This document shows, in pieces, positions 1 to 8,005 of a stretch of 64,000 bases of DNA. Made by a program: the position numbers and the translations under genes. Numbering within the stretch: position 1 is the stretch's first letter; each line of letters opens with the position of its first letter. The notes under the pieces are model-generated. The model was given only the letters and a program-made list of their open reading frames with translations, made no database searches and was not told the origin of the DNA. Source of the DNA: Planctomycetota bacterium (GTDB lineage Bacteria > Planctomycetota > Phycisphaerae > UBA1845); the NCBI GenBank assembly GCA_030616775.1, contig JAUWWQ010000008.1:1-64000 (forward strand). Direction: 5' to 3'.

Positions 1-278
1 GCACAAATAGTGCAGAACCCTCGTCCGTGTCCCAAAACCGATTAACGCCGCGCAGCTTTGCATTTCGTAAGAAATCGCCGTAACCTCTTATCTGACAAGC
101 ACTTACGAGCAAACGCGATCTGCGCAGGACCTCGGTATCTCTGAGAGTAGCGCTGTTCACTCTAAAACAGCTTTGCAGCCTGTGTAACAGCCGACCCCCG
201 TGGTGGCCGTGGAGAACGAAGAGGATCAGGCTGCGCGAAATCCTCCAACCGGAAGCACCAGTAGTCATCCCTATTCAC
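1..278. other. Non-coding stretch at left edge
   Basis: I see no convincing coding frame, RNA gene or strong hairpin here. It lies downstream of the minus-strand M42 peptidase gene, so it may hold the 3' end of that transcript and the promoter of something outside the window. Nothing further can be supported. Confidence 0.5.
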
Positions 279-1418
279 TCAGCAGGGCCGGTTGCGCGAT
301 GAGCGTAGCAGCGTTTTGTAGAACCGCTCCAAGTCGCGGAGCTGATTGCGCAGTGCATCGTCGCGGCCGGTGTAGGGCCGCAAGGCACGGGCGAGTTCAA
401 CGAACCACTTGACGGCGTTGTCAAAGTCGTGAAGGTCGATGTACTCGGGGGCGATCTTCTTTCGCTTTGTGTTGATGTTGTGATAATTGCCCAGGGCGAA
501 GCACACCCCGGTGGCTTCGTAACCGAGCGTGCAATACGCAGACGATTCGCACGTCCCGCCGTCCATAAGCTTCCGCTGATAACGAAAACTCCGGTCGGCA
601 GCGGCAAGATCCCGGGCCATCTGGTGACAGTACGCCGTCACCTCAGGCGTGAAAACGCTCGCCCGATCACCGACGCGCAGAATCGGCCCGTCGCCCATCT
701 TGGCGTGCGTCAGCTCGGTGCTGTTCTCCATGGCCACGATGTAACATTTGGACGGAATCGTTTTCTTTCGGGCCGCGGCGATCGCACCGACAAATCCAAC
801 TTCTTCGGCCCTTGTGAACAGGAAGTAGGCATCGCAGGTGTAACGCCGACGGACCAGCTCGTCTATGGTACAGAGCATGGCGGCCGCACCGGACAGGTCA
901 TCGCAGGGGCGGGCATAAATCCGCGTCCCGCGCACCCTTGGATCGGGGAGGTCCCACATGCCGATCGAGCCCGGCGGCACCTCACCGGGTACGTCCACCA
1001 GGGCCGTATCGACCCGCTTGCGCTTGTTGCGGGTGACGGTTTTCACCGAGCGGACGCGACCACGCACCCAGGTCCCGTCCACAAAGAAGCGCACCTTGCT
1101 GCCCACAAAGTACTCTTTAGGCACCCCACCGCGCCAGTTCGCCCGGAGCCGGCCCTTGGAGATCATCTTGTCGACCACGAAGCCCGGATGATCGAGATGC
1201 GCGGTGATGCAGACCGGCCGGGCGATGCGGCGTTTCCCCTGGCGAAGACGCACCAGGAGATTCCCCACAGGATCGCGTTTCAGCGTAACCTTCTTGCGTC
1301 GGGCACAGAACCGCTCGATGTAGTCCCTGACATGGTGCTCGGCGAACGGTGCGGTGGGCAGAGACAGCATATCGTGAAGCGTCTGCTGATTGGTGGAATG
1401 TCGCGCCTTACCGGCCAT
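279..1418 (-). CDS. M42 family metallopeptidase (glutamyl aminopeptidase / endoglucanase-M-like)
   Basis: Predicted cytoplasmic di-metal aminopeptidase of 379 residues, close to the usual M42 length of about 350. The metal-site pattern is visible in order: H74-x-D76 in an ITAHLDHPG motif, the bridging Asp in RPCDDLSG (about D173/D174), the catalytic Glu pair in TRAEEVGF (E205/E206), an acidic ligand in AMENS (E231, often Asp in the family) and a late His in GNYHN. The DGGTCESSAY segment is also typical. Start: ATG at 1418 with AGGAGG at 1425-1430, six bases away. It is the last gene of the minus-strand run that begins with rpsP, after tatD. M42 enzymes degrade peptides released by other proteases; the exact substrate preference cannot be read from sequence. 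Family confident, substrate unknown. Confidence 0.88.
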   Translation of the reverse strand: MAGKARHSTNQQTLHDMLSLPTAPFAEHHVRDYIERFCARRKKVTLKRDPVGNLLVRLRQGKRRIARPVCITAHLDHPGFVVDKMISKGRLRANWRGGVPKEYFVGSKVRFFVDGTWVRGRVRSVKTVTRNKRKRVDTALVDVPGEVPPGSIGMWDLPDPRVRGTRIYARPCDDLSGAAAMLCTIDELVRRRYTCDAYFLFTRAEEVGFVGAIAAARKKTIPSKCYIVAMENSTELTHAKMGDGPILRVGDRASVFTPEVTAYCHQMARDLAAADRSFRYQRKLMDGGTCESSAYCTLGYEATGVCFALGNYHNINTKRKKIAPEYIDLHDFDNAVKWFVELARALRPYTGRDDALRNQLRDLERFYKTLLRSSRNRPC

Positions 1419-1492
1419 GTTGTTCCTCCTAGCGGTGCAAATCCCCAGACCCTCTGACGGGCACTAATTGCAAATTTCATGCCAGAGAGTTC

Positions 1493-2266
1493 CTATAGGT
1501 CGAAGAACTGTCGTGTATTCCCGGCGGTCTGCTCGACGATGTCTTCGTAAGAGACGCCGCGTAGTCCTGCGAGGAACCTTGCGACGTGCACGAGGTGGGC
1601 CGGTTCGTTGGGCTGTCTACCCCGTACCGGTACGGGTGAGAGATAGGGTGAATCAGTCTCGATCATCAGAGCCTCGTAGGGATAGCTCTTGGCGATCTGC
1701 TGCAGCTCGGTCGACTTGGGGAAGGTCACGACGCCGGTGAACGATATCCGCCAACCGTGCTCCTCCAAACTCAGCGCCTCGGTAGTGCTTCCGGTGAAAC
1801 AATGAAACACGACGGGGCGCCCTTCAAATCCGTGCTCAACAAGCATTGGGATAGTGTCCGCAAATGCCTCCCGACAGTGGATGATTAGCGGCTTTGAGCG
1901 TAGGGCCGCCAGCTCAAGCTGTCGGGCGAAGACGGATCGTTGCGTGTTTTGTGCCGCAAACTCATGGTAGTAGTCGAGACCCATCTCGCCGAGGGCGACT
2001 ACGCAGGGATCATCCCAAAGCTCAGCCATGGCGGTCAGAAGATCATCGGTCACTTTTTCTGCTTCGTGGGGATGGAAAGCGCCGGCTGCATGGATGCGAT
2101 CCGGGTGAAGCCGGGCGAATTGAACGGCACTGCTTGCATCATCGAGGTTGATGCCGAGCGTGATGATACGGTCGATCCCGGCGGCATCGCATCGGGTGAG
2201 AATCTCATCAAGCCGGTCGCGAAGCTCCGGGAACGTCAGGTGTGCGTGTGAGTCGATCAAGCCCAT
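1493..2266 (-). CDS. tatD: TatD family metal-dependent hydrolase / DNase
   Basis: 257 residues, the standard TatD length, with an amidohydrolase-type TIM-barrel pattern. It starts MGLIDSHAHL, giving the H7-x-H9 metal pair. Later come GEMGLDYY (metal-bridging Glu), IHCREAF, HCFTGS and ETDSPYLSP (catalytic Asp), all hallmarks of TatD/YcfH proteins. The family includes 3'-5' exonucleases and DNA-repair-related hydrolases, and members are cytoplasmic. It lies between yraN (42 bases upstream) and the M42 peptidase on the same strand, so it probably shares the rpsP-operon transcript. Residues 184-205 hold the conserved end of the barrel. Family very secure; the particular paralogue (TatD, YcfH or YjjV-like) is not resolved. 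Confidence 0.92.
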   Translation of the reverse strand: MGLIDSHAHLTFPELRDRLDEILTRCDAAGIDRIITLGINLDDASSAVQFARLHPDRIHAAGAFHPHEAEKVTDDLLTAMAELWDDPCVVALGEMGLDYYHEFAAQNTQRSVFARQLELAALRSKPLIIHCREAFADTIPMLVEHGFEGRPVVFHCFTGSTTEALSLEEHGWRISFTGVVTFPKSTELQQIAKSYPYEALMIETDSPYLSPVPVRGRQPNEPAHLVHVARFLAGLRGVSYEDIVEQTAGNTRQFFDL

Positions 2267-2308
2267 TGAAACTCTCGTCGGTCAGAAAACCAGCACCGAA
2301 AGACACAT

Positions 2309-2737
2309 TCAGCTTCTCCTGGGCTGAAACGCATCCACGAAGTGCTCGATGCGCGGCGAACCGCGAGGAGGCCAGACCACGGTAACCAGGTCAAAACGGC
2401 AAGGGCGATCCTGCACCGATCGTTGCAACAGGAAATACCGGGCGGCGTTTTCGATCCGCCTCCACTGCGTTTTGCGCATGGCCTCCAGCGGATCTTCGGC
2501 CACGTCACTCGATCGGGTCTTGACTTCAACGAAGACGATCGTATCGCCGTCAGAGCAAATCAAATCGATTTCCCCGGCGACGCAATGATAGTTGTGGACA
2601 AGAATGCGGTGATGATGCCGCCTCAGGTATCGGGCGGCAGTACGTTCGCCACGCAGGCCCAGAAGAAGCCTGGGATCACGCCGCGGAACCGGCCAGCTCA
2701 GCTTCCTGAGCCTCTCTCTTATGGACGCGAAGTTCAC
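2309..2737 (-). CDS. yraN: YraN / UPF0102 family endonuclease-like protein
   Basis: 142 residues with the conserved UPF0102 core: GERTAARYL near residue 30, then GEIDLICSDGDTIVFVEVKT, which carries the Asp and ExK residues of the restriction-endonuclease fold, and a later CRFDLVTV-type strand. Cellular role is not settled; the family is a predicted PD-(D/E)XK nuclease, often next to rnhB or rplS. Its ATG lies 62 bases inside the end of rplS. I looked for a later start, but the frame after the rplS stop has no ATG, GTG or TTG before the conserved core, so the overlap seems real and implies translational coupling. rnhB, a frequent neighbour between rplS and yraN in other bacteria, is absent. 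Confidence 0.85.
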   Translation of the reverse strand: MNFASIRERLRKLSWPVPRRDPRLLLGLRGERTAARYLRRHHHRILVHNYHCVAGEIDLICSDGDTIVFVEVKTRSSDVAEDPLEAMRKTQWRRIENAARYFLLQRSVQDRPCRFDLVTVVWPPRGSPRIEHFVDAFQPRRS

Positions 2738-3071
2738 GGACCTTGCGAGCCTTCCCGATCCGGTGACGAAGGTAGAACAGTTTCGCCCGGCGGACCTTAC
2801 CGCGACGCCGGATCTTAACGTTCACGACGTTCGGTGAGTGGATCAGGAACTTCCTTTCCACACCCTCGTTGGCAACGATCCGTCTAACGGTAAAGCTCTC
2901 GTTGATTCCGGCACCCCGGCGGGCGATCACCACCCCGTTGAACACCTGAACGCGTTCCTTGTCCCCTTCCACGATGCGGCACAAAACGTCGACCGTATCG
3001 CCGATGTGAAACACTGGCAGCCTCGTTTTGAGATAGGGCTGTTCGACCAGTTCGATTAACGGCTGCCTCAT
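2676..3071 (-). CDS. rplS: 50S ribosomal protein L19 (bL19)
   Basis: Large-subunit protein located at the 30S-50S interface. The sequence shows the bL19 pattern: GDTVDVLCRIVEGDKERVQVFNG, then the RRGAGINESFTVRRI segment, RKFLIHSP and a basic KLFYLRHRIGKARKVRE end. I place the start at the ATG at 3071 (MRQPLIELVE), not the in-frame ATG at 3089, because a GGAG Shine-Dalgarno lies between the two, eight bases before 3071. The resulting 131 residues are slightly longer than the usual 115-120, with an Ala/Glu-rich tail. It follows trmD in the conserved ribosomal operon, and its end overlaps yraN. Confidence 0.96.
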   Translation of the reverse strand: MRQPLIELVEQPYLKTRLPVFHIGDTVDVLCRIVEGDKERVQVFNGVVIARRGAGINESFTVRRIVANEGVERKFLIHSPNVVNVKIRRRGKVRRAKLFYLRHRIGKARKVRELRVHKREAQEAELAGSAA

Positions 3072-3145
3072 CACGCTACTCCAGATCATCTATCGATGCG
3101 CCCTACCTAGTAAAGCTAGGTGCCCGCCCGCGTCCCGAGTTTATC

Positions 3146-3856
3146 CTAAGTCTTCCCCTGCCGTGAGGAACCGGCCTCATTCGCCAAGTCAGGCCGGCGC
3201 TCCAGCGTACGCTTCACGGCTTGCTCTCGCCGCCAGCTGGCAATCTTGCCGTGGTCTCCGGAAAGGAGAACATCGGGGACCTTCATGCCCCGAAAGGCCC
3301 GCGGCTTGGTGTATTGGGGATACTCTAACGTCCCCTCAACGAATGAATCGCTCGCTGCCGAGCCTTCGTCACCCAATGCCCCCGGCAGCAGCCGTACGAC
3401 TGCGTCGATCAGGACCATTGCCGCCGGCTCCCCGCCGGAGAGCACGTAGTCGCCGACCGAAATCTCCCGGGCATTGATTCCGGTGCGGATCCGCTCGTCA
3501 AAACCCTCGTAATGCCCACACAGAATAACAAGCCAAGGTTGGCCAGCCAGCTCCGCGACAATACTCTGCGTCAGCCGCTCGCCCTGCGGCGTCAGCAGGA
3601 TACGGACAGTCTCACCTTCCCGTTGGGTTTCGACGTACTCCACAGCCTCGAAGACCGGCCCACACATCAGGACCATGCCGGGTCCACCACCGAATGGCCT
3701 GTCGTCAACACTCCGGTGCTTGTCGTGAGCGAAATTGCGGAAGTCTATGCACCCGACTGATACGATGCCGCCGCGCACCGCGCGCCCAACAATGCTCGAA
3801 GCCAGAAACGGCTCGAATACTTCGGGAAACAATGCCAGGACGTCGATCCGCATCAA
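3146..3856 (-). CDS. trmD: tRNA (guanine-37-N1) methyltransferase TrmD
   Basis: Methylates G37 next to the anticodon using S-adenosylmethionine, preventing +1 frameshifting. 236 residues, normal length. The SPOUT trefoil-knot features are present: [17 protein letters not shown] at the start, [33 protein letters not shown] and the knot motif [20 protein letters not shown]. It ends with the C-terminal helical domain carrying [15 protein letters not shown]. Two adjacent Met codons (3856 and 3853) are possible starts. It begins only 16 bases after rpsP; the usual intervening rimM is missing. Confidence 0.97.
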   Translation of the reverse strand: MMRIDVLALFPEVFEPFLASSIVGRAVRGGIVSVGCIDFRNFAHDKHRSVDDRPFGGGPGMVLMCGPVFEAVEYVETQREGETVRILLTPQGERLTQSIVAELAGQPWLVILCGHYEGFDERIRTGINAREISVGDYVLSGGEPAAMVLIDAVVRLLPGALGDEGSAASDSFVEGTLEYPQYTKPRAFRGMKVPDVLLSGDHGKIASWRREQAVKRTLERRPDLANEAGSSRQGKT

Positions 3857-3872
3857 TCACTGAGCTTCGCGC

Positions 3873-4139
3873 CTACTTCGACCGGGCGCCCACAGGGACG
3901 CCATGCTTTTCCAAGAGCCGTTTTACCGTATCGCTCGGCTGTGCGCCGACACTAAGCCAGTATTCGATCCGGTCGCGCTTCAGTACCACCTGTCCTTCTT
4001 CGTTCGGGTCAACAGGGTTGTAACTGCCCAGCTCTTCGATGACCCGGCTGTCGCGGGCCCGCTGACTGTCGACCGCCGCCAGCCGAAACGCCGGGCGGTG
4101 TCGACGACCTACTCGTTTCAGTCTTATCCGCACAGCCAC
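3873..4139 (-). CDS. rpsP: 30S ribosomal protein S16 (bS16)
   Basis: 88-residue small-subunit assembly protein. The typical bS16 sequence is plain: AVRIRLKRVGRRHRPAFR, then DSRVIEELGSYNP, and YWLSVGAQPSDTVKRLLEKHG. The start is a GTG at 4139-4137 preceded by AGGAG six bases upstream. It is first in the operon rpsP-trmD-rplS-yraN-tatD-M42 peptidase, with a good promoter about 70 bases ahead of the start. Confidence 0.97.
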   Translation of the reverse strand: MAVRIRLKRVGRRHRPAFRLAAVDSQRARDSRVIEELGSYNPVDPNEEGQVVLKRDRIEYWLSVGAQPSDTVKRLLEKHGVPVGARSK

Positions 4140-4215
4140 GGTCTTCTCCTATTGCCTCTGAGCACGCGAGCCGGCTGCCGCGAGGTACGGTCAGCCGCCG
4201 GCGCAGAGTCCGGTC

Positions 4216-4243
4216 AGTATAGCTGGAAACCGACCAATGACAA
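4216..4243 (-). promoter_or_regulatory. Predicted sigma-70-type promoter of the rpsP operon
   Basis: Reading the minus strand, TTGTCA (4243-4238) is followed by a 16-base spacer and TATACT (4221-4216), five of six matches to consensus in each box. Transcription would begin near 4209, giving a leader of about 70 bases before rpsP. Based on consensus matching only. Confidence 0.6.
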
Positions 4244-4464
4244 GCGCACCGGCGACTGGTTAATTGGCTTATGCGGCTAGAGCATTCTCGTTTATCGTGC
4301 AGCGGCCAGCCCCTGTGCCGGCCGTGACCTAGTTGCCCCTGGACAACGCCAACGCAACGGAAAGGACCGCTACGCGAAGACCGTGATCGCTATAAGGCGT
4401 GTCGGTGCCCGACCCGCGAGCTGCCCGATCGCTGCAGAAAGTTATTGGTCTGTGTTTCGAGGTC

Positions 4465-4510
4465 CTCAAAAAAGAAAGCACCGCTCACCCTAGGGCGAAA
4501 CGGTGCTTTC
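4465..4510 (-). terminator. Rho-independent terminator downstream of nrdJ
   Basis: A perfect 10-bp stem, GAAAGCACCG (4474-4483) with CGGTGCTTTC (4501-4510), encloses a 17-base loop. On the minus strand the stem is followed by a run of six T (complement of 4468-4473). It sits about 240 bases after the nrdJ stop and before the rpsP promoter, so it should separate the two transcripts. The 4511-4747 interval holds no gene that I can see. Confidence 0.75.
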
Positions 4511-4747
4511 CGGAGGGGAAAGAAGCCTGGTACAGCTTATATCAACCTCTCGGTCATCCTCCGTATAAGGTCCCGTATTATATACGCGTGTGCCGGTATT
4601 CGGGTTCCGGCCGGTGTGGGCCGCTCCACGTCACGTACTATCGACAGAAGCTACCGCGGATCTTTCATCTGTCAACAAAATAATTATACCCACGAAGCCG
4701 AAAAAATCAGCTCAAAACACCTAATTTTACAGGACACTACACCGACC

Positions 4748-7420
4748 TCAGCACTTCGAGAACCCACAGGCCTCGCAAATTACGCAACCTTCACTGAATC
4801 GCAGCGCGTTTTGGCAATCTGGGCAAAGTACCTTGTACTGGGCCTGCTGCCATTGGAACCCCCGAGCATCGAGCCTCGAGGGCGCTAGTGATCCGGCCCG
4901 CTCCTGCAACGCAGGCCCGTTCCCCCCCCCTTTCCGCCCGTCCGTCGCACCTCGTCCGTCCCAATCACCCCCTTTCGGTTTGCTCCCCCCGCCGACGGCG
5001 CCGGCGTCGTACTCCCCGGTAAGCAAGGCCTTGAGGCCGAAATCCGCCTTGGCGCGCATATATCTTCGCAGGGCCCGAGCCAATCCGTCGCCGAGGCTCA
5101 TGATCTTGCCCTCCTTGGTGTGTACTTGGAGGCTTGAGCCAATCGAATGAAGCTGGCGAATCACGTGGTCGATGCTGCCGCCAGCGCGCAGCCATAAGCT
5201 GACCATCCGGCAGATGGCCTCCAGATCGCTGTTGGCCAGGTCGCCGCCTTTGCCGAGCTGGGCAAAGACCTCCAGCTCACGGTCAGTCTTCGGATCGACC
5301 GTGATGTTGATGTGCATGTTGCCAAAGGGCGTCAGTTGCCGCACACGGATCGCGCTTTGGATCTCCGGCAGTGTAGCCGGTTCTAGTGAACCGCTGCCGG
5401 GTCCGGCGTGCTCCGCTGTGCCGGCGACGGTCACGTGGACTCTGTCGCTGCCCTTCAGCGCCATGGGCTGATGTTTCCGGCATCCGTCGCGATAGACGGT
5501 AACGCCCTTGCAACCGAGTTCGTAGGCCAGGCAGTATATCTTCTCGACATCCTGAGTGGTCGCGTCTTCGGGGAAGTTGATGGTCTTGGAGATTGACGCG
5601 TCGCAGTGCTTCTGGAAGGCGGCCTGCATTTGTATGTGCCACTCAGGTGACACGTCATGAGCACAGACGAACACGCGACGAATGTCCTCAGGCATGTCCG
5701 GAATATTCGCGAGGGTGCCGTCCGTGGCAAGACGCTCCGTCAGTCCCTCGCTATAGAAGCCGCGATCACGGGCAACGGCTTCAAAAATCGAATTGACCTC
5801 GACCATCGGCGCCGCCCCCTCGTCCTGGCCACGAAGTACATTCCGGTAAAAGGCCAGGCTGTACATCGGCTCAATGCCGCCGGAGCAACCGGCGATGATA
5901 CTGATTGTCCCGGTCGGGGCCACCGTCGTACAGGTGGCGTTGCGCATTGGCCGATGGAATTCGGTGTCCCAGGTGCTGCCCTCCCAATTGGGGAAGGCTC
6001 CTCGCTTTGCCGCCAACTTCTCGCTGTAGGCGTGCGATTCCTCGTTAACAAACCGCAGGAACCGCTCGCCCCACTTGATGCCTTCTTCGCTGTTGTAGGG
6101 GACACCGAGCTTGTACAGGACATCGGCGAAGCCCATGATTCCCAGTCCAATCTTGCGATTGGCCTTGCACATGCGGTCGATCTCGGGAAGGGGATACTTG
6201 TTGACATCGATCACATTGTCCAAAAACCGCGTGGACTCCTGCACGGTTTCCCGCAAACCGTTCCAATCGACCGTGGGCTCGCTCCTATCGTTGATATACA
6301 CGAATTCGGCGAGGTTGATGCTCCCGAGATTGCACGCTTCATAGGGCAACAGCGGCTGCTCGCCGCACGGGTTGGTGGCCTCGATTTGTCCGACGTGCGG
6401 CGTGGGATTGTACTCGTTGATCCGGTCGATGTAAGCCAGACCGGGCTCACCGGTGCGATGCGCATTGGTGACGATAATGTCCCAGATATCCCGCTTGGTG
6501 TAGACCGCAATGACCCGACCGTCTGTTTTCATCCGGATCGAAAGGGAGCCGGCTCGATTGTCTTGAGTGTCTTTGTCGCTGCGCTTGACCGCCGACACCC
6601 TGTCCACCGCTTCCGCCTCCTCGACCGGTACAAGAGCCCGGATGCCGTAGGTGTGGATCTCCAGGTCTTTGGGGACGAAGTACTCTCGGTCGGTGCGCGG
6701 GTTTTGTACGACGTGGGCGCCATCGGCATCCTTGAGGAAGGACTCCATCCACTCATCGGTTATTTTGACGGAGATGTTGTAGTTGGTGAATTGATTCAAG
6801 TCCTCTTTGGCGTAGAGGAACTTCAAGATGTCGGGGTGATGAATACTCATCATGCCCATGTTGGCGCCGCGCCGAAACGCACCCTGCTGAATTGCGTTGG
6901 TCGCCTCACTGAAAGCGCGCCAGAACGAAATCGGGCCGCTGGTCGTGCCGCCCGAGCTGCTGATATAGTCGCCGGTGGGGCGCAGCTTGTCGAAAGCAAA
7001 GCCGGTTCCGCCGCCGGCTTTTTGAATCAAGGCGGTATATTTGATCGAATCGAAGATCTCGTCGATGCTGTCACCGACCGGCAGCACAAAACAAGCGCTG
7101 AGCATGCCCATCTCGCGCCCGGCGTTCATGAGCGTCGGACTGTTGGGCATAAACCGCCGGCTGACCATCAACGAGTAGAATCGATCCTCCCACTCGCTGC
7201 GGTTTTCCGGGCCGGAATCGTAGATCAGTTCGGCTTCGGCAATAGCTTTAGCTACCCGCCGGAACAGGTCTCTGGGCGACTCCGTACACCGGCCCTGCTC
7301 GTCCTTCTTTAGGTACCGCGCGCGAAGGACGCGCTCCGCGTTCTGCGAGAGCGTTGATTCCGACTTCCAAGCGTCATCCGTGTCTCGAAAGCCACTATGT
7401 CTCACCGCCGCTTCCGACAT
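4748..7420 (-). CDS. nrdJ: Class II (adenosylcobalamin-dependent) ribonucleoside-diphosphate reductase
   Basis: Reduces ribonucleotides to deoxyribonucleotides using adenosylcobalamin as radical source, so it needs no oxygen and no small subunit. 890 residues. FMPNSPTLMNAG near 90-101 and LSACFVLP (Cys about 110) mark the substrate and redox site. The catalytic finger NPCGEQ follows near 350 and YEACNLGSINLAEF just after. APTGTISIIAGCSGGIEPMY then marks the conserved C-terminal part of the barrel. The tail ends in a CPDC / CVICEACGFSKC zinc-ribbon-like cysteine cluster typical of NrdJ. I use the ATG at 7420; a TTG three bases earlier is less likely. Expressed alone from a promoter near 7655-7683 with two NrdR-like boxes. 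No nrdA or nrdD is visible in the window. Confidence 0.96.
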   Translation of the reverse strand: MSEAAVRHSGFRDTDDAWKSESTLSQNAERVLRARYLKKDEQGRCTESPRDLFRRVAKAIAEAELIYDSGPENRSEWEDRFYSLMVSRRFMPNSPTLMNAGREMGMLSACFVLPVGDSIDEIFDSIKYTALIQKAGGGTGFAFDKLRPTGDYISSSGGTTSGPISFWRAFSEATNAIQQGAFRRGANMGMMSIHHPDILKFLYAKEDLNQFTNYNISVKITDEWMESFLKDADGAHVVQNPRTDREYFVPKDLEIHTYGIRALVPVEEAEAVDRVSAVKRSDKDTQDNRAGSLSIRMKTDGRVIAVYTKRDIWDIIVTNAHRTGEPGLAYIDRINEYNPTPHVGQIEATNPCGEQPLLPYEACNLGSINLAEFVYINDRSEPTVDWNGLRETVQESTRFLDNVIDVNKYPLPEIDRMCKANRKIGLGIMGFADVLYKLGVPYNSEEGIKWGERFLRFVNEESHAYSEKLAAKRGAFPNWEGSTWDTEFHRPMRNATCTTVAPTGTISIIAGCSGGIEPMYSLAFYRNVLRGQDEGAAPMVEVNSIFEAVARDRGFYSEGLTERLATDGTLANIPDMPEDIRRVFVCAHDVSPEWHIQMQAAFQKHCDASISKTINFPEDATTQDVEKIYCLAYELGCKGVTVYRDGCRKHQPMALKGSDRVHVTVAGTAEHAGPGSGSLEPATLPEIQSAIRVRQLTPFGNMHINITVDPKTDRELEVFAQLGKGGDLANSDLEAICRMVSLWLRAGGSIDHVIRQLHSIGSSLQVHTKEGKIMSLGDGLARALRRYMRAKADFGLKALLTGEYDAGAVGGGSKPKGGDWDGRGATDGRKGGGNGPALQERAGSLAPSRLDARGFQWQQAQYKVLCPDCQNALRFSEGCVICEACGFSKC

Positions 7421-7648
7421 CAAATCCCCGCGCCTCCACCGGCTGTTATGCCGGTCTTGTTGTCTCCCTTAGCGAACACAGACCCGCAACCCGCGTATCA
7501 ACGCTGCCGCTGCTGTGTTCGTTTGCAGAAAACGTAGCCGAATCGGCGCTAACGACTGACGCCAATTCAGGTGCGTCCTCCGTCGTCCACAAGCACTCGC
7601 AGTCATCCAGCCGCAACCGTGGTGTCGTGTCCCGGCGGCCGTTGGACA
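7421..7648 (-). promoter_or_regulatory. Structured 5' leader of nrdJ
   Basis: About 225 bases of untranslated leader are predicted between the promoter and nrdJ. It contains a 9-bp perfect stem (CGAACACAG at 7473-7481 with CTGTGTTCG at 7513-7521) and a 6-bp hairpin (ACCGGC 7438-7443 with GCCGGT 7450-7455) just before the GGAGG Shine-Dalgarno region. I looked for a cobalamin riboswitch, the obvious expectation for a B12 enzyme, but saw no B12-box (GCCACTG). Function unknown. Confidence 0.4.
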
Positions 7649-7654
7649 AGCTTG

Positions 7655-7683
7655 ATACTACGCCACATATCGGCCCTTGTCAA
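7655..7683 (-). promoter_or_regulatory. Predicted nrdJ promoter
   Basis: On the minus strand a perfect TTGACA (7683-7678), a 17-base spacer and TAGTAT (7660-7655) form a strong sigma-70-type promoter. The two NrdR-like boxes overlap the spacer and lie just upstream of the -35 element. Confidence 0.65.
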
Positions 7684-7705
7684 GGATAAATACCACATAT
7701 TGTGG
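7660..7705. promoter_or_regulatory. Tandem NrdR-like boxes
   Basis: Two similar sites sharing CCACATAT occur exactly 30 bases apart (cores at 7663-7672 and 7693-7702). The second, ATACCACATATTGTGG, fits the known NrdR box (acaCwAtATaTwGtgt) in most positions; the first is weaker. Pairs spaced about three helical turns apart around the promoter are the normal arrangement for the ATP/dATP-sensing repressor NrdR, which would shut nrdJ off when dNTPs are plentiful. nrdR itself is not in the window. Confidence 0.55.
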
Positions 7706-8005
7706 GCATCTGCTGCCTGAACACAAACTCATACGCAGTACGACGTTACGGTAAAACTGTGGATGTAAAAAACATGTTTCTCGCCGGACACCAGGCCGCC
7801 CAGGCCCATCGCGTCGCCCGCGACTACGGCCAAAAGCTATACGAGTGGATTCGCGAAAACTACCACCCAATCAGCCGCATCGGCGCCCCTCCCCTCCAAA
7901 CCGACGACTTCGGCATATTGCTACTTGGAACATCGGGACGGTAATAGCAATGGGTGCCACCCGACCCCGCGTGGTACCCGGTCCCATGTGCCAGCCGACA
8001 AGGTC
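7706..8005. other. Intergenic region between nrdJ promoter and the NPCBM gene
   Basis: A plus-strand frame of up to 80 codons (7702-7944, with an ATG at 7774) reads through this interval, but it has no Shine-Dalgarno and no recognisable family. I do not call it a gene. No other structure was recognised. Confidence 0.35.

Noticed and set aside
429-1457. 342-codon plus-strand frame opposite the M42 peptidase
   Set aside because: Antisense shadow; the minus-strand frame has all M42 metal ligands.
5657-7312. Long open frame of 551 codons on the plus strand inside nrdJ
   Set aside because: Antisense shadow of nrdJ; high GC keeps the complement open; no family resemblance.
7421-7648. Cobalamin riboswitch before nrdJ
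   Set aside because: Expected by function, but no B12 box or known core sequence is visible; kept only as an unexplained leader.
7702-7944. Plus-strand frame of 80 codons opposite the nrdJ promoter
   Set aside because: No Shine-Dalgarno, no family likeness, and its start lies inside the NrdR-like box region; probably chance.
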